From contig NZ_SGXC01000004.1 of NCBI RefSeq assembly GCF_004216695.1, positions 248,001-312,000 of the forward strand: 64,000 bases of DNA, given 5' to 3'. The notes under the pieces were generated by a model. It ran no database searches. It saw only the letters and a list, made by a program, of their open reading frames with translations, and was not told where the DNA came from. The position numbers and the translations under genes are program-made. The DNA is from Pigmentiphaga kullae. GTDB taxonomy: Bacteria; Pseudomonadota; Gammaproteobacteria; Burkholderiales; Burkholderiaceae_B. This document shows positions 34,978 to 43,772 of the stretch, one piece after another; position 1 is the first letter of the stretch; each line of letters opens with the position of its first letter.

Positions 34978-36138
34978 ATGCACGTATCGCGATCCCTCGT
35001 TCTGGCCGCGCTGTTCGCCTGTGGCGCCGCCGCAGCGGCACCGGTGAAGATCGGTTTCCTGTCGACCTTCTCGGGCCCGGGTGCGGCGCTGGGGGCCGAC
35101 CAGTACGACGGTTTCATGCTGGCCGTGGACCGCGAGAACGGCCGGCTGGGCGGCGTCGAGGTCAAGATCCTGCGCGAGGACGACGAGATGAAGCCGGAAA
35201 AGGGCGTGCAGATCGCCCGCCAGTTGCTGGTGCGGGACCAGGTCCCCATCGTGACCGGCATCGTGTTCTCGAACGTCATGATGGCCGTGCACCGGCCCAT
35301 CACATCGGGCAAGGTCTTCCTGATCGGGTCCAACGCAGGCCCGACGCCCATTACGGGGAAGGGCTGCTCGCCCTTCTTTTTCTCCACGTCGTGGAACAAC
35401 GACCAGTTGCACGAAGCGGCTGGCGAACTGGTCAACCGGATGGGCTTCAAGCGAGTCTATCTGCTGGCGCCCAACTACCAGGCGGGCAAGGACGCCATGG
35501 AGGGCTTCAAGCGCACCTACAAGGGCGAGATCCTGGGCGAGGCGTTCAGCCGGGTGAACCAGCCGGACTATTCGGTGGAGATCTCCAACCTGGCCGCGGC
35601 CAGGCCGGATGCGATCTATACGTTCTACCCGGGCGGCATGGGAGTGAACTTCACCAAGCAGTACCAGCAGGCCGGCCTGATGACGAAGATCCCGATGATC
35701 TCGGTCTCGACCATCGATGGCTCCACGCTGCCGGCCCTGGGCGAGCTGGCGCTGGGCGCGGTCACGAGTTCGCCCTACGCGCCGGACCTGGACAATGCGG
35801 CGAATCGCGAGTTCGTGGATGCCTTTCGCAAGAAATACCGCCGCGAGCCGTCGCTGTATGCTGCCCAGTCCTACGATGCCGCGCGCCTGATCGCCTCGGC
35901 GCTGCGGCGCACGGGCGGCAATGTCGACGACAAGGCGGCGTTCCGCGCGGCGTTGAAGGCGGCGGACTTCCAGTCGGTGCGCGGGTACTTCGCGTTCAAC
36001 ACCAACCAGTTCCCGATCTCGCCGTTCTACCGGGTGGACGTGGTCAAGGGGGCGGATGGGAAGGCGGCGCTTTCCGGCAAGGGCGTCATCTTCGAACGCA
36101 GCCGCGACTCCTTCGCGCAGGAGTGCCGGATGGATTGA
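34978..36138 (+). CDS. LivJ-type ABC transporter substrate-binding protein
   Basis: 386 residues with a signal peptide (MHVSRSLVLAALFACGAAAAA). The mature part starts VKIGFLSTFSGPGAALGADQYDGFMLA and shows the type I periplasmic binding fold with NVMMAVHRPI, NYQAGKDAMEGFKRTY and YDAARLIASAL. Related proteins bind branched-chain amino acids or aromatic acids; several family members in catabolic clusters bind aromatic compounds. It lies two bases after the Rieske stop. AGGAG sits seven bases from ATG 34978, better spaced than the in-frame ATG at 34972. No ABC permease or ATPase is adjacent. A paralog lies at 47175-48344, also next to a Rieske gene. Confidence 0.9.
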   Translation: MHVSRSLVLAALFACGAAAAAPVKIGFLSTFSGPGAALGADQYDGFMLAVDRENGRLGGVEVKILREDDEMKPEKGVQIARQLLVRDQVPIVTGIVFSNVMMAVHRPITSGKVFLIGSNAGPTPITGKGCSPFFFSTSWNNDQLHEAAGELVNRMGFKRVYLLAPNYQAGKDAMEGFKRTYKGEILGEAFSRVNQPDYSVEISNLAAARPDAIYTFYPGGMGVNFTKQYQQAGLMTKIPMISVSTIDGSTLPALGELALGAVTSSPYAPDLDNAANREFVDAFRKKYRREPSLYAAQSYDAARLIASALRRTGGNVDDKAAFRAALKAADFQSVRGYFAFNTNQFPISPFYRVDVVKGADGKAALSGKGVIFERSRDSFAQECRMD

Positions 36139-36143
36139 ATCGC

Positions 36144-36197
36144 TCAGCCGGCTGACATTCGCATGTCGTTGACTATCGATCGAAACACTTGTTAACG
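36144..36197 (+). promoter_or_regulatory. Probable nar operon promoter
   Basis: In the 165-base gap before narG is TTGACT (36169-36174), a 17-base spacer and TTAACG (36192-36197), a fair sigma-70 promoter. Two dyads lie just upstream: TCAGCCGGCTGA (36144-36155) and GACATTCGCATGTC (36154-36167). I find no FNR box (TTGAT-N4-ATCAA) with acceptable match. Confidence 0.4.
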
Positions 36198-36303
36198 TAG
36201 GCCCGCACGACCCTCGTGCGGCCTTCATCGCACCCCCGCTCTTTCCGCCTTGCCATTCCGCCCAGCCGGCCCACGGCCGTCGACGACGTCTGGAGGTACC
36301 GCG

Positions 36304-39300
36304 GTGAGTTACCTGATCGATCGCCTCAAGTATTTCAGCCGGGTCAAGCAATCGTTCTCCGGCGGCCACGGCGCCGTCGTCAAGGAGGACCGGTCCTGGG
36401 AGAACGCCTACCGGGACCGCTGGCAGCACGACAAGATCGTGCGCTCGACCCACGGAGTGAACTGCACCGGCTCCTGTTCGTGGAAGATCTACGTCAAGGG
36501 CGGCATCGTTACCTGGGAAACGCAGCAGACCGACTATCCGCGCACCCGGCCGGACATGCCCAACCATGAACCGCGCGGCTGTTCGCGCGGCGCGTCGTAC
36601 TCCTGGTATCTGTACAGCGCCAACCGCCTGAAGTACCCCATGCTGCGCGGCCGCCTGGCCCGCATGTGGCGCGAGGCGCGCAAGACCATGGCGCCGATGC
36701 AGGCCTGGGAACACATCTGTACCACGCCTGAGCTGGCAGCGGAGTACAAGTCCATGCGCGGCATGGGCGGGTTCGTGCGCACGACCTGGGAAGAGGCCAA
36801 CGAACTGGTGGCCGCCGCCAACGCGTATACCGTCAAGCGCTACGGCCCCGACCGGGTGGTCGGGTTCTCGCCCATCCCGGCGATGTCCATGGTGTCCTTC
36901 GCGGCCGGCAGCCGCTATCTTTCGCTGCTGGGCGGCACCATCCTGAGCTTCTACGACTGGTATTGCGACCTGCCGCCATCCAGTCCCCAGACCTGGGGCG
37001 AGCAGACCGACGTGGCCGAGTCCGCGGACTGGTTCAACTCCAGCTTCATCATGATGTGGGGCTCGAACGTACCGCAGACGCGCACGCCGGATGCCCACTT
37101 CATGGTCGAGGCACGCTACCGCGGCGCCAAGATCGTGTCCATCTTCCCGGACTACGCGGAAGGCTCGAAGTTCGGCGACATCTGGCTGCATCCCAAGCAG
37201 GGAACCGACGCCGCGCTGGCGCTGGCGATGGGGCACGTCATCCTCAAGGAATACCACCTGGGCGGCAAGAGCGAGTATTTCCGCGAGTACTGCCGCCGGT
37301 ACTCCGATATGCCTTTCCTGGTCTGTCTGGAGCGCCACGGCGACCGCTACGTGGCCGGGCGCTTCCTGCGGGCGGCGGACCTGCCCGACGCGCTGGACCA
37401 AACCAATCATCCGGATTGGAAGACCGTCGCCATCGACGAACACTCGGGACGGCTGGTCGCGCCGCTGGGTTCGGTGGGCTTCCGCTGGGGCCAGCAAGAG
37501 GGCGGCGACCAGGGCAAGTGGAACCTGGAGTCCCGCGACGCCTCGGGCGGCGACGTCAGCCTGCGCCTGTCGCTGGTCGGCAGCCACGACGACGTGGTGC
37601 CGGTGGCCTTTCCCTATTTCGGCGGGGCCCGGCACGACTATTTCCAGGGCACCGACCACGACGAGGTCCTGGTGCGCAACATGGCGGCGCGGCGGGTGGC
37701 GACGCGCGAGGGCGAGACGCTGGTGGTCACGGTGTACGACCTGCTGATGGCCAACTACGGGCTGGACCGCGGCCTGGGCGGCGGCAACGTCGCGGCGTCC
37801 TACGATGACGACGTGCCCGGCACGCCGGCCTGGCAGGAGCGCGTCACCGGCGTGCGGCGCGACGACGTCGTCACGGTGGCGCGCCAGTTCGCCGACAATG
37901 CCGACAAGACGCAGGGCCGGTCCATGGTGATCCTGGGCGCGGGCCTGAATCACTGGTACCACATGGACATGGCCTATCGCGGCATCATCAACCTAGTGGT
38001 GATGTGCGGCTGCGTGGGCAAGTCGGGCGGGGGCTGGTGCCACTACGTCGGGCAGGAAAAGCTGCGGCCGCAGACGGGCTGGACCACCGTTGCGTTCGGG
38101 CTGGACTGGGCCCGCCCGCCGAGGCACATGAACGGCACCTCGTTCTTCTACGCGCACACCGACCAGTGGCGCTACGAGAAACTGAAGGTGCAGGATCTCC
38201 TGTCGCCGCTGGCCGACGCGGCGCAGTTCCAGGGCACCATGATCGACTTCAACGTGCGCGCCGAACGCATGGGCTGGCTGCCGTCCGCGCCGCAGTTGCA
38301 GACCAATCCGCTCGAGGTCGTCCGGGCCGCGCGCGCGGCCGGACAGGAGCCGGCGGCCTACGTGGTGCAGGCGCTGCGCGAGGGGCGCCTGAAGATGTCC
38401 TGCGAGGATCCAGACCATCCCGACAACTTCCCGCGCAACATGTTCGTCTGGCGTTCCAACCTGCTGGGGTCCTCGGGCAAGGGCCACGAGTATTTCCTCA
38501 AGCACCTGCTGGGCGCGCGCCACGGGGTGCAGGGCAAGGACCTGGGCGAGACCGGCCAGCAGAAGCCCGACGAAGTCGCCTGGCGCGACGAGGCGCCCCA
38601 GGGCAAGCTCGACCTGCTGGTCACGCTGGATTTCCGCATGTCCACCACCTGCATGTATTCCGACGTGGTGCTGCCCACCGCCACCTGGTACGAGAAGAAC
38701 GATCTGAACACCTCCGACATGCACCCCTTCATCCACCCGCTGTCGGCGGCGGTGGATCCGGTCTGGGAGTCGCGCAGCGACTGGGAGATCTACAAGGGCA
38801 TCGCCGCGGCCTTCTCGCGCATCGCGCGGGACGAGCTGCCGGCCGCGCAGGACCTGGTGCTGACGCCGCTGCAGCACGACACGCCGGGAGAACTGGGCGA
38901 CCCCTATGGCGTGCGCGACTGGAAGCGCGGCGAGACCGAGCCCGTGCCGGGCAAGACCATGCCGTCGATGACCGTGGTCGAGCGCAACTATCCCGAGCTG
39001 TACCGCCAGTTCACCTCGCTCGGCCCGCTGACGCGCAAGCTGGGCGTGGGCGGCAAGGGCATCTCGTGGAACGCGGACAGCGAGTGCGACCTGCTCGCGC
39101 AACTGAACTACGAGGTGGACGAAAGCGGCCTCAGCCACGGGTTGCCGCGCCTCGACACGGACGTCGACGCGGCCGAGGCCATCCTGACCCTGGCCCCCGA
39201 AACCAATGGCCAGGTGGCGGTCAAGGCCTGGGAGGCGCTGTCCGCCGTCACGGGGCGCGATCACACCCACCTGGCGGCCCCGCGCGAGCACGAGAAGATC

Positions 39301-40053
39301 CGCTATCGCGACATTCAGGCGCAGCCGCGCAAGATCATCTCGTCGCCGACGTGGTCGGGTGTGGAGTCCGACCACGTGAGCTACAACGCCGGCTACACCA
39401 ACGTGCACGAGCTGATTCCCTGGCGCACCCTGACAGGCCGGCAGCAGCTCTACCAGGACCATGCATGGATGCGCGCGTTCGGCGAAGCGATGTGCACCTA
39501 CCGCCCGCCGGTGGACACCGGTTCCATCCGGCCCATGCTGGATGCCCCGCGCGACAACGGCAATCCGCAACTGGTGCTGAACTTCCTGACCCCGCACCAG
39601 AAGTGGGGCATCCATTCGACCTATACTGACAACCTGCTCATGCTGACGCTGTCGCGGGGCGGTCCCATCCTCTGGATGTCCGAGATCGACGCAGCCAAGG
39701 CCGGCATTGCCGACAACGACTGGATCGAGGCATACAACGTCAACGGCGCGCTGGTGGCGCGCGCGGTGGTCAGCCAGCGCGTGCCGCAGGGCATGACGAT
39801 GATGTATCACGCCCAGGAGAAGATCGTGAACACGCCGGGGTCGGAAATCACCGGCACCCGCGGGGGCATCCACAACTCGGTGACGCGGATCGTGCTCAAG
39901 CCCACGCACATGATCGGCGGCTACGCCCACCTCTCGTACGGCCTGAACTACTACGGTACGGTGGGTTCGAACCGCGACGAGTTCGTGATCGTTCGCAAGA
40001 TGGCCCAGGTCGATTGGCTCGACACGCCGGCCGCCGCCCAGGCAACTCGCTAG
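36304..40053 (+). CDS. narG: Respiratory nitrate reductase alpha subunit NarG
   Basis: 1249 residues, standard for NarG. It begins with GTG, preceded by TGGAGG at good spacing. The N-terminal FS0 cluster ligands are His50, Cys54, Cys58 and Cys93, matching E. coli NarG shifted by one. The Mo-bisMGD site region YDWYCDLPPSSPQTWGEQTDV contains the aspartate that binds molybdenum. It reduces nitrate to nitrite on the cytoplasmic side of the inner membrane as part of NarGHI. No Tat or Sec signal is evident beyond the usual vestigial N-terminus. It is the first gene of narGHJI, 16 bases before narH. Confidence 0.98.
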   Translation: MSYLIDRLKYFSRVKQSFSGGHGAVVKEDRSWENAYRDRWQHDKIVRSTHGVNCTGSCSWKIYVKGGIVTWETQQTDYPRTRPDMPNHEPRGCSRGASYSWYLYSANRLKYPMLRGRLARMWREARKTMAPMQAWEHICTTPELAAEYKSMRGMGGFVRTTWEEANELVAAANAYTVKRYGPDRVVGFSPIPAMSMVSFAAGSRYLSLLGGTILSFYDWYCDLPPSSPQTWGEQTDVAESADWFNSSFIMMWGSNVPQTRTPDAHFMVEARYRGAKIVSIFPDYAEGSKFGDIWLHPKQGTDAALALAMGHVILKEYHLGGKSEYFREYCRRYSDMPFLVCLERHGDRYVAGRFLRAADLPDALDQTNHPDWKTVAIDEHSGRLVAPLGSVGFRWGQQEGGDQGKWNLESRDASGGDVSLRLSLVGSHDDVVPVAFPYFGGARHDYFQGTDHDEVLVRNMAARRVATREGETLVVTVYDLLMANYGLDRGLGGGNVAASYDDDVPGTPAWQERVTGVRRDDVVTVARQFADNADKTQGRSMVILGAGLNHWYHMDMAYRGIINLVVMCGCVGKSGGGWCHYVGQEKLRPQTGWTTVAFGLDWARPPRHMNGTSFFYAHTDQWRYEKLKVQDLLSPLADAAQFQGTMIDFNVRAERMGWLPSAPQLQTNPLEVVRAARAAGQEPAAYVVQALREGRLKMSCEDPDHPDNFPRNMFVWRSNLLGSSGKGHEYFLKHLLGARHGVQGKDLGETGQQKPDEVAWRDEAPQGKLDLLVTLDFRMSTTCMYSDVVLPTATWYEKNDLNTSDMHPFIHPLSAAVDPVWESRSDWEIYKGIAAAFSRIARDELPAAQDLVLTPLQHDTPGELGDPYGVRDWKRGETEPVPGKTMPSMTVVERNYPELYRQFTSLGPLTRKLGVGGKGISWNADSECDLLAQLNYEVDESGLSHGLPRLDTDVDAAEAILTLAPETNGQVAVKAWEALSAVTGRDHTHLAAPREHEKIRYRDIQAQPRKIISSPTWSGVESDHVSYNAGYTNVHELIPWRTLTGRQQLYQDHAWMRAFGEAMCTYRPPVDTGSIRPMLDAPRDNGNPQLVLNFLTPHQKWGIHSTYTDNLLMLTLSRGGPILWMSEIDAAKAGIADNDWIEAYNVNGALVARAVVSQRVPQGMTMMYHAQEKIVNTPGSEITGTRGGIHNSVTRIVLKPTHMIGGYAHLSYGLNYYGTVGSNRDEFVIVRKMAQVDWLDTPAAAQATR

Positions 40054-40069
40054 GCAACGGGAGACGACG

Positions 40070-41614
40070 ATGAAGATCCGCGCGCAGATCGCGATGGTGC
40101 TGAACCTGGACAAGTGCATCGGCTGCCATACCTGTTCGGTCACCTGCAAGAACGTCTGGACCTCGCGCCAGGGGGTGGAATATGCCTGGTTCAACAATGT
40201 CGAGACCAAGCCCGGGGTCGGTTTTCCCAAGGACTGGGAGAACCAGAAGCGCTGGAACAGCGGCTGGCGCCGTCGCCCGGACGGCAGGATAGAGCCGCGC
40301 CAGGGCGGCAAGCTCAAGTTGCTGGCAAATATCTTCGCCAACCCCAATCTGCCCGAGATCGACGACTACTACGAGCCCTTCACCTTCGACTACGACCACC
40401 TGCAATCGGCGCCGGAACAGCAGGCCGCGCCCACCGCCCGGCCGCGCTCGCTCATCACCGGGCAGCGCATGGAGAAGATCGAGTGGGGGCCCAACTGGGA
40501 AGAGATCCTGGGCGGGGAGTTCTCCAAGCGATCCCAGGACTACAACTTCGAGGACGTCCAGAAAGAGATCTACGGACAGTTCGAGAATACCTTCATGATG
40601 TACCTGCCGCGCCTGTGCGAGCACTGCCTGAATCCCAGCTGCGTGGCGAGCTGCCCGTCGGGCTCGATCTACAAGCGCGAGGAGGACGGCGTGGTGCTGG
40701 TCGACCAGGACAAGTGCCGCGGCTGGCGCATGTGCGTGTCGGGCTGCCCCTACAAGAAGATCTACTACAACTGGCACAGCGGCAAGGCGGAGAAGTGCAT
40801 CTTCTGCTATCCGCGCATCGAGGCGGGCCAGCCCACCGTCTGTTCGGAAACCTGCGTGGGGCGGATCCGCTATCTGGGGGTGCTGCTGTACGACGCCGAC
40901 CGCATCGAGCAGGCGGCGGCGGTCGAGCACGAGAAGGACCTGTACCAGGCGCAGCTGGACGTGTTCCTGGATCCCCACGACCCGGCCGTCGCCGCCCAGG
41001 CGCTGGCCGACGGGGTCCCGCAGCCGTGGCTGGACGCGGCGCGCGTGTCCCCGACCTACAAGATGGCGGTGGAGTGGAAGATCGCGTTCCCGCTGCACCC
41101 GGAGTACCGCACGCTGCCCATGGTGTGGTACGTGCCGCCGTTGTCGCCCATCCAGTCCGCGGCGAACAGCGGGCAGATCGGCTCCTTCGGCGAGCTGCCT
41201 GACGTGAAATCGCTGCGCATCCCGTTGCGCTATCTGGCCAACATGCTGACGGCCGGCGACGAGGCGCCGGTGGCCCTGGCGCTGGAGCGCCTGCTGGCGA
41301 TGCGGGCCTTCATGCGGGCGCGCACGGTGGACCGGCAGGAGCGGCGCGATATCCTGGACCAGGTCGGGCTGAGCCTGGCCCAGGTCGAGGACATGTACCG
41401 CTACCTCGCCATCGCCAACTACGAGGACCGCTTCGTCATTCCCACCGCTCATCGCGAGTACGCCGAGAACGCTTTCGACCTGAAGGGATCCTGCGGCTTT
41501 ACCTTCGGCGACGGTTGTTCGAACGGCGTCTCGCAGACCTCGCTGTTCGGCGCGCCGCCGCGGGATCGCGCGGAGCAGCCGGTGACGTTCATGGAAGTGC
41601 AGCGCAGCCGATGA
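40070..41614 (+). CDS. narH: Respiratory nitrate reductase beta subunit NarH
   Basis: 514 residues. Four iron-sulfur clusters are indicated: CIGCHTCSVTC (Cys16, 19, 22, 26), the CEHCLNPSC group, CPSGS and later cysteines, and CRGWRMCVSGCP where a tryptophan replaces one cysteine, the hallmark of the [3Fe-4S] cluster of NarH. NarH passes electrons from the NarI haems to NarG. Its stop overlaps the narJ start as ATGA. The sequence is complete. Confidence 0.98.
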   Translation: MKIRAQIAMVLNLDKCIGCHTCSVTCKNVWTSRQGVEYAWFNNVETKPGVGFPKDWENQKRWNSGWRRRPDGRIEPRQGGKLKLLANIFANPNLPEIDDYYEPFTFDYDHLQSAPEQQAAPTARPRSLITGQRMEKIEWGPNWEEILGGEFSKRSQDYNFEDVQKEIYGQFENTFMMYLPRLCEHCLNPSCVASCPSGSIYKREEDGVVLVDQDKCRGWRMCVSGCPYKKIYYNWHSGKAEKCIFCYPRIEAGQPTVCSETCVGRIRYLGVLLYDADRIEQAAAVEHEKDLYQAQLDVFLDPHDPAVAAQALADGVPQPWLDAARVSPTYKMAVEWKIAFPLHPEYRTLPMVWYVPPLSPIQSAANSGQIGSFGELPDVKSLRIPLRYLANMLTAGDEAPVALALERLLAMRAFMRARTVDRQERRDILDQVGLSLAQVEDMYRYLAIANYEDRFVIPTAHREYAENAFDLKGSCGFTFGDGCSNGVSQTSLFGAPPRDRAEQPVTFMEVQRSR

Positions 41615-42279
41615 CCTATCCCGTGCTTTCCGCCCTGCTGGCCTATCCCGATGCCGAGATGGTGGCGGCGCTGCCCGAGCTGTGGTCGGCGCTGGCGCCG
41701 GCCGATGCCGCCACGCTGGCGCCGCTGTTCGCGATGATGGAGGGCAAGCCCGACCTGATCGCGCTGCAGGAGGAGTACGTGGCGACCTTCGATCGGCGCC
41801 CGGCCCACTCGCTGCACCTGTTCGAGCATGTCCACGGCGAATCGCGCGACCGTGGACAGGCCATGGTGAACCTGCGCGAGGAATACCTGCGCCATGGCCT
41901 GGAGCCGCGGCCCGGGGAACTGCCGGACTACGTGCCGATGTTCCTGGAGTTCCTGGGCCAGTTGCCCGCGCCGCAGGCCGCGGCCCTGCTGGGCGATGCC
42001 ATCCACGTGCTGGCCCGCATCGGCGAAAAGCTCGACGCGGCGGGCAGTCCGTATGCCCGTGTCTTCGACGTGCTGCGGCGCCTGACCGACGTCCAGCCCC
42101 AGGCTTTGCCCGAGCCGCCCGAGGGCGACCTGGAGGAGGGCATGGTCACGTTCGGGCCCGATGCCGGCCTGACCGAACCGGCCCTGCGCACGCGCGGCCA
42201 GCCGCAGCCGGTGCGCTTCCACGCATCCGATCCGCGGCGCGCGGCGAGCGGGCCCAGCAAGGGAGGAAACCATGGGTGA
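41611..42279 (+). CDS. narJ: Nitrate reductase molybdenum cofactor assembly chaperone NarJ
   Basis: 222 residues. The family pattern LSALLAYPDAEMV, the YVATFDR segment, LHLFEHVHGESRDRGQAMV and DYVPMFLEFL is clear. NarJ binds the immature NarG N-terminus and assists insertion of the cofactor and first cluster before membrane docking; it is not part of the final enzyme. It overlaps narH by four bases and narI by eight, so translation is coupled. The C-terminal tail is longer and richer in proline than the core. Confidence 0.96.
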   Translation: MTYPVLSALLAYPDAEMVAALPELWSALAPADAATLAPLFAMMEGKPDLIALQEEYVATFDRRPAHSLHLFEHVHGESRDRGQAMVNLREEYLRHGLEPRPGELPDYVPMFLEFLGQLPAPQAAALLGDAIHVLARIGEKLDAAGSPYARVFDVLRRLTDVQPQALPEPPEGDLEEGMVTFGPDAGLTEPALRTRGQPQPVRFHASDPRRAASGPSKGGNHG

Positions 42280-42961
42280 CTACCTGCACCACTTCTTCTT
42301 CGCCATCTATCCCTACATCGCGCTGGCGATCTTCCTGCTGGGCAGCCTGGCCCGGTTCGAACGCGGGCAGTACACGTGGAAGAGCGATTCCAGCCAGTTG
42401 CTCAAGCGCGGTACGCTGCGCTGGGGCAGCAATCTTTTCCACATCGGCATCATCTCGCTCTTCTTCACGCACCTGGTCGGCCTGCTGACTCCGCCCGCCG
42501 TCTATCACGCGATGGGCGTTTCCACCGCGTTCAAGCAGACGATGGCGATCGTCGTGGGCGCCATCCTCGGGCTCGTCTGCCTGGCGGGGCTGCTGCTGCT
42601 GATCTGGCGGCGCTGGTCCGAGCCGCGCATCGCCGCGACCTCGCGTTTCTCGGACTGGCTGACTTTGGTCTGGATACTGATCGTCCTGGCGCTGGGGCTC
42701 CTGTCCATCCTGACCTCGATGCAGCACAAGGACGGCGCGGTCATGATCGCGCTGGGCGAGTGGGCGCAGCGCATCGTGACCTTCCGCGGCGGCGCCGCCG
42801 AGGCCATGGCGGGCACGCCCGTCATCTACCACGTGCACATGGTGCTGGGCATGACGCTGTTCGCGATCTTCCCGTTCACGCGGCTGGTGCACGTGTGGAG
42901 CGGATTCGGCTCGGTCGCTTACCTGGGGCGCGCCTGGCAGTTGGTGCGGCCGCGCGGATGA
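42272..42961 (+). CDS. narI: Respiratory nitrate reductase gamma subunit NarI
   Basis: 229 residues, five membrane helices. The four haem b ligands are visible: His57 and His67 in LFHIGIISLFFTHLVG, and two more in the YHVHMVLG and RLVHVWS segments near the C-terminus, as in E. coli NarI (56, 66, 187, 205). It oxidises quinol at the membrane and passes electrons to NarH. The start overlaps narJ and the GGAGG within narJ lies just upstream. Confidence 0.98.
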   Translation: MGDYLHHFFFAIYPYIALAIFLLGSLARFERGQYTWKSDSSQLLKRGTLRWGSNLFHIGIISLFFTHLVGLLTPPAVYHAMGVSTAFKQTMAIVVGAILGLVCLAGLLLLIWRRWSEPRIAATSRFSDWLTLVWILIVLALGLLSILTSMQHKDGAVMIALGEWAQRIVTFRGGAAEAMAGTPVIYHVHMVLGMTLFAIFPFTRLVHVWSGFGSVAYLGRAWQLVRPRG

Positions 42962-42972
42962 GGGGGGACGGC

Positions 42973-43716
42973 ATGATATCGGTCAACGGCGTCGTCATCG
43001 ACGAGGCGCGCCTGGCGTCGGAGGCCTGGCGTCACCAGGAGGCCGCCGATCCCATGGAAAGCGCCGCGCAGGAACTGGTGCTGCGGGAACTGTTGGTCCA
43101 ACGGGCTCGCGCGCTGGGCGTCGGTACGGAAGGCGACGAGGCGGTACGGGCGGTACTGGCGGCGGAGGTGCGCACGCCCAGCGCCGACGAGGCCGCCTGC
43201 CGCCGTTACTACGACATGCACGGCGAGCGCTTCGTAGTCGACGCGTGGGTCGAGGTCGAACACATCCTGTTCCAGCTGACGCCCCGCATCCGCGCGCCCG
43301 CGCTGCGCCATCGGGCCGGCGAGATCCTGCAGGCCCTGGCGCAGGCAGGCCCGGCGGCCTTCGCCGACATGGCGCGGCAATATTCCAACTGCCCCTCGGC
43401 CACAGCTGGCGGCGGGCTGGGCACGATACGGCGCGGCGAAACGGTGCCGGAGTTCGAGGCCGAGGTGTTCGCCATGCCTGCGCATACGCTGCGCGAGCGG
43501 CTGGTCGAGACCCGGTACGGTTTCCACATCGTTCGTACCGGTGCCCGGGACCCGGGCCGCATGCTGGCTTTCGAGGACGCCCGCGCGCGCATCGCCGAAT
43601 GGCTGCAGGCCGCCAGCGAGCGCCGCGCCACCCACCAGTACCTGCAATGGCTCGTGGGTCAGGCCGACATCAAGGGGTTGGACATGCAGGGGGCGGATTC
43701 GCCGCTGCTGCAATAG
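42973..43716 (+). CDS. Parvulin-type peptidyl-prolyl isomerase in the nar operon
   Basis: 247 residues. After an N-terminal helical part (about 1-100, SurA/NifM-like) comes a parvulin domain with VEHILFQL, FADMARQYSNCPS, GGGLGTIRRGETVPEFE and YGFHIVR. It should isomerise peptidyl-proline bonds and probably helps fold nitrate reductase subunits; the absence of a signal peptide supports a cytoplasmic role like that of NifM. The start follows GAGGGGGGAC; an ATG at 42958 overlapping the narI stop is an alternative. Similar isomerase genes are known beside narI in several proteobacteria. Confidence 0.88.
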   Translation: MISVNGVVIDEARLASEAWRHQEAADPMESAAQELVLRELLVQRARALGVGTEGDEAVRAVLAAEVRTPSADEAACRRYYDMHGERFVVDAWVEVEHILFQLTPRIRAPALRHRAGEILQALAQAGPAAFADMARQYSNCPSATAGGGLGTIRRGETVPEFEAEVFAMPAHTLRERLVETRYGFHIVRTGARDPGRMLAFEDARARIAEWLQAASERRATHQYLQWLVGQADIKGLDMQGADSPLLQ

Positions 43717-43772
43717 CGCGTGGTGCGAACGCAGGCGCCGGACGGGGCGGGCCGTCGATCGGGAGAATGCTC

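Noticed and set aside
36169..36186. FNR/Anr box upstream of narG
   Set aside because: The best candidate, TTGAC and ATCGA, has a spacer of five rather than four and mismatches in both halves.
34744..37962. Very long open frame antisense to the Rieske, receptor and narG genes
   Set aside because: It lies entirely opposite well-supported genes; long antisense frames are expected from the codon bias of high-GC genomes, and the translation has no recognisable motif.
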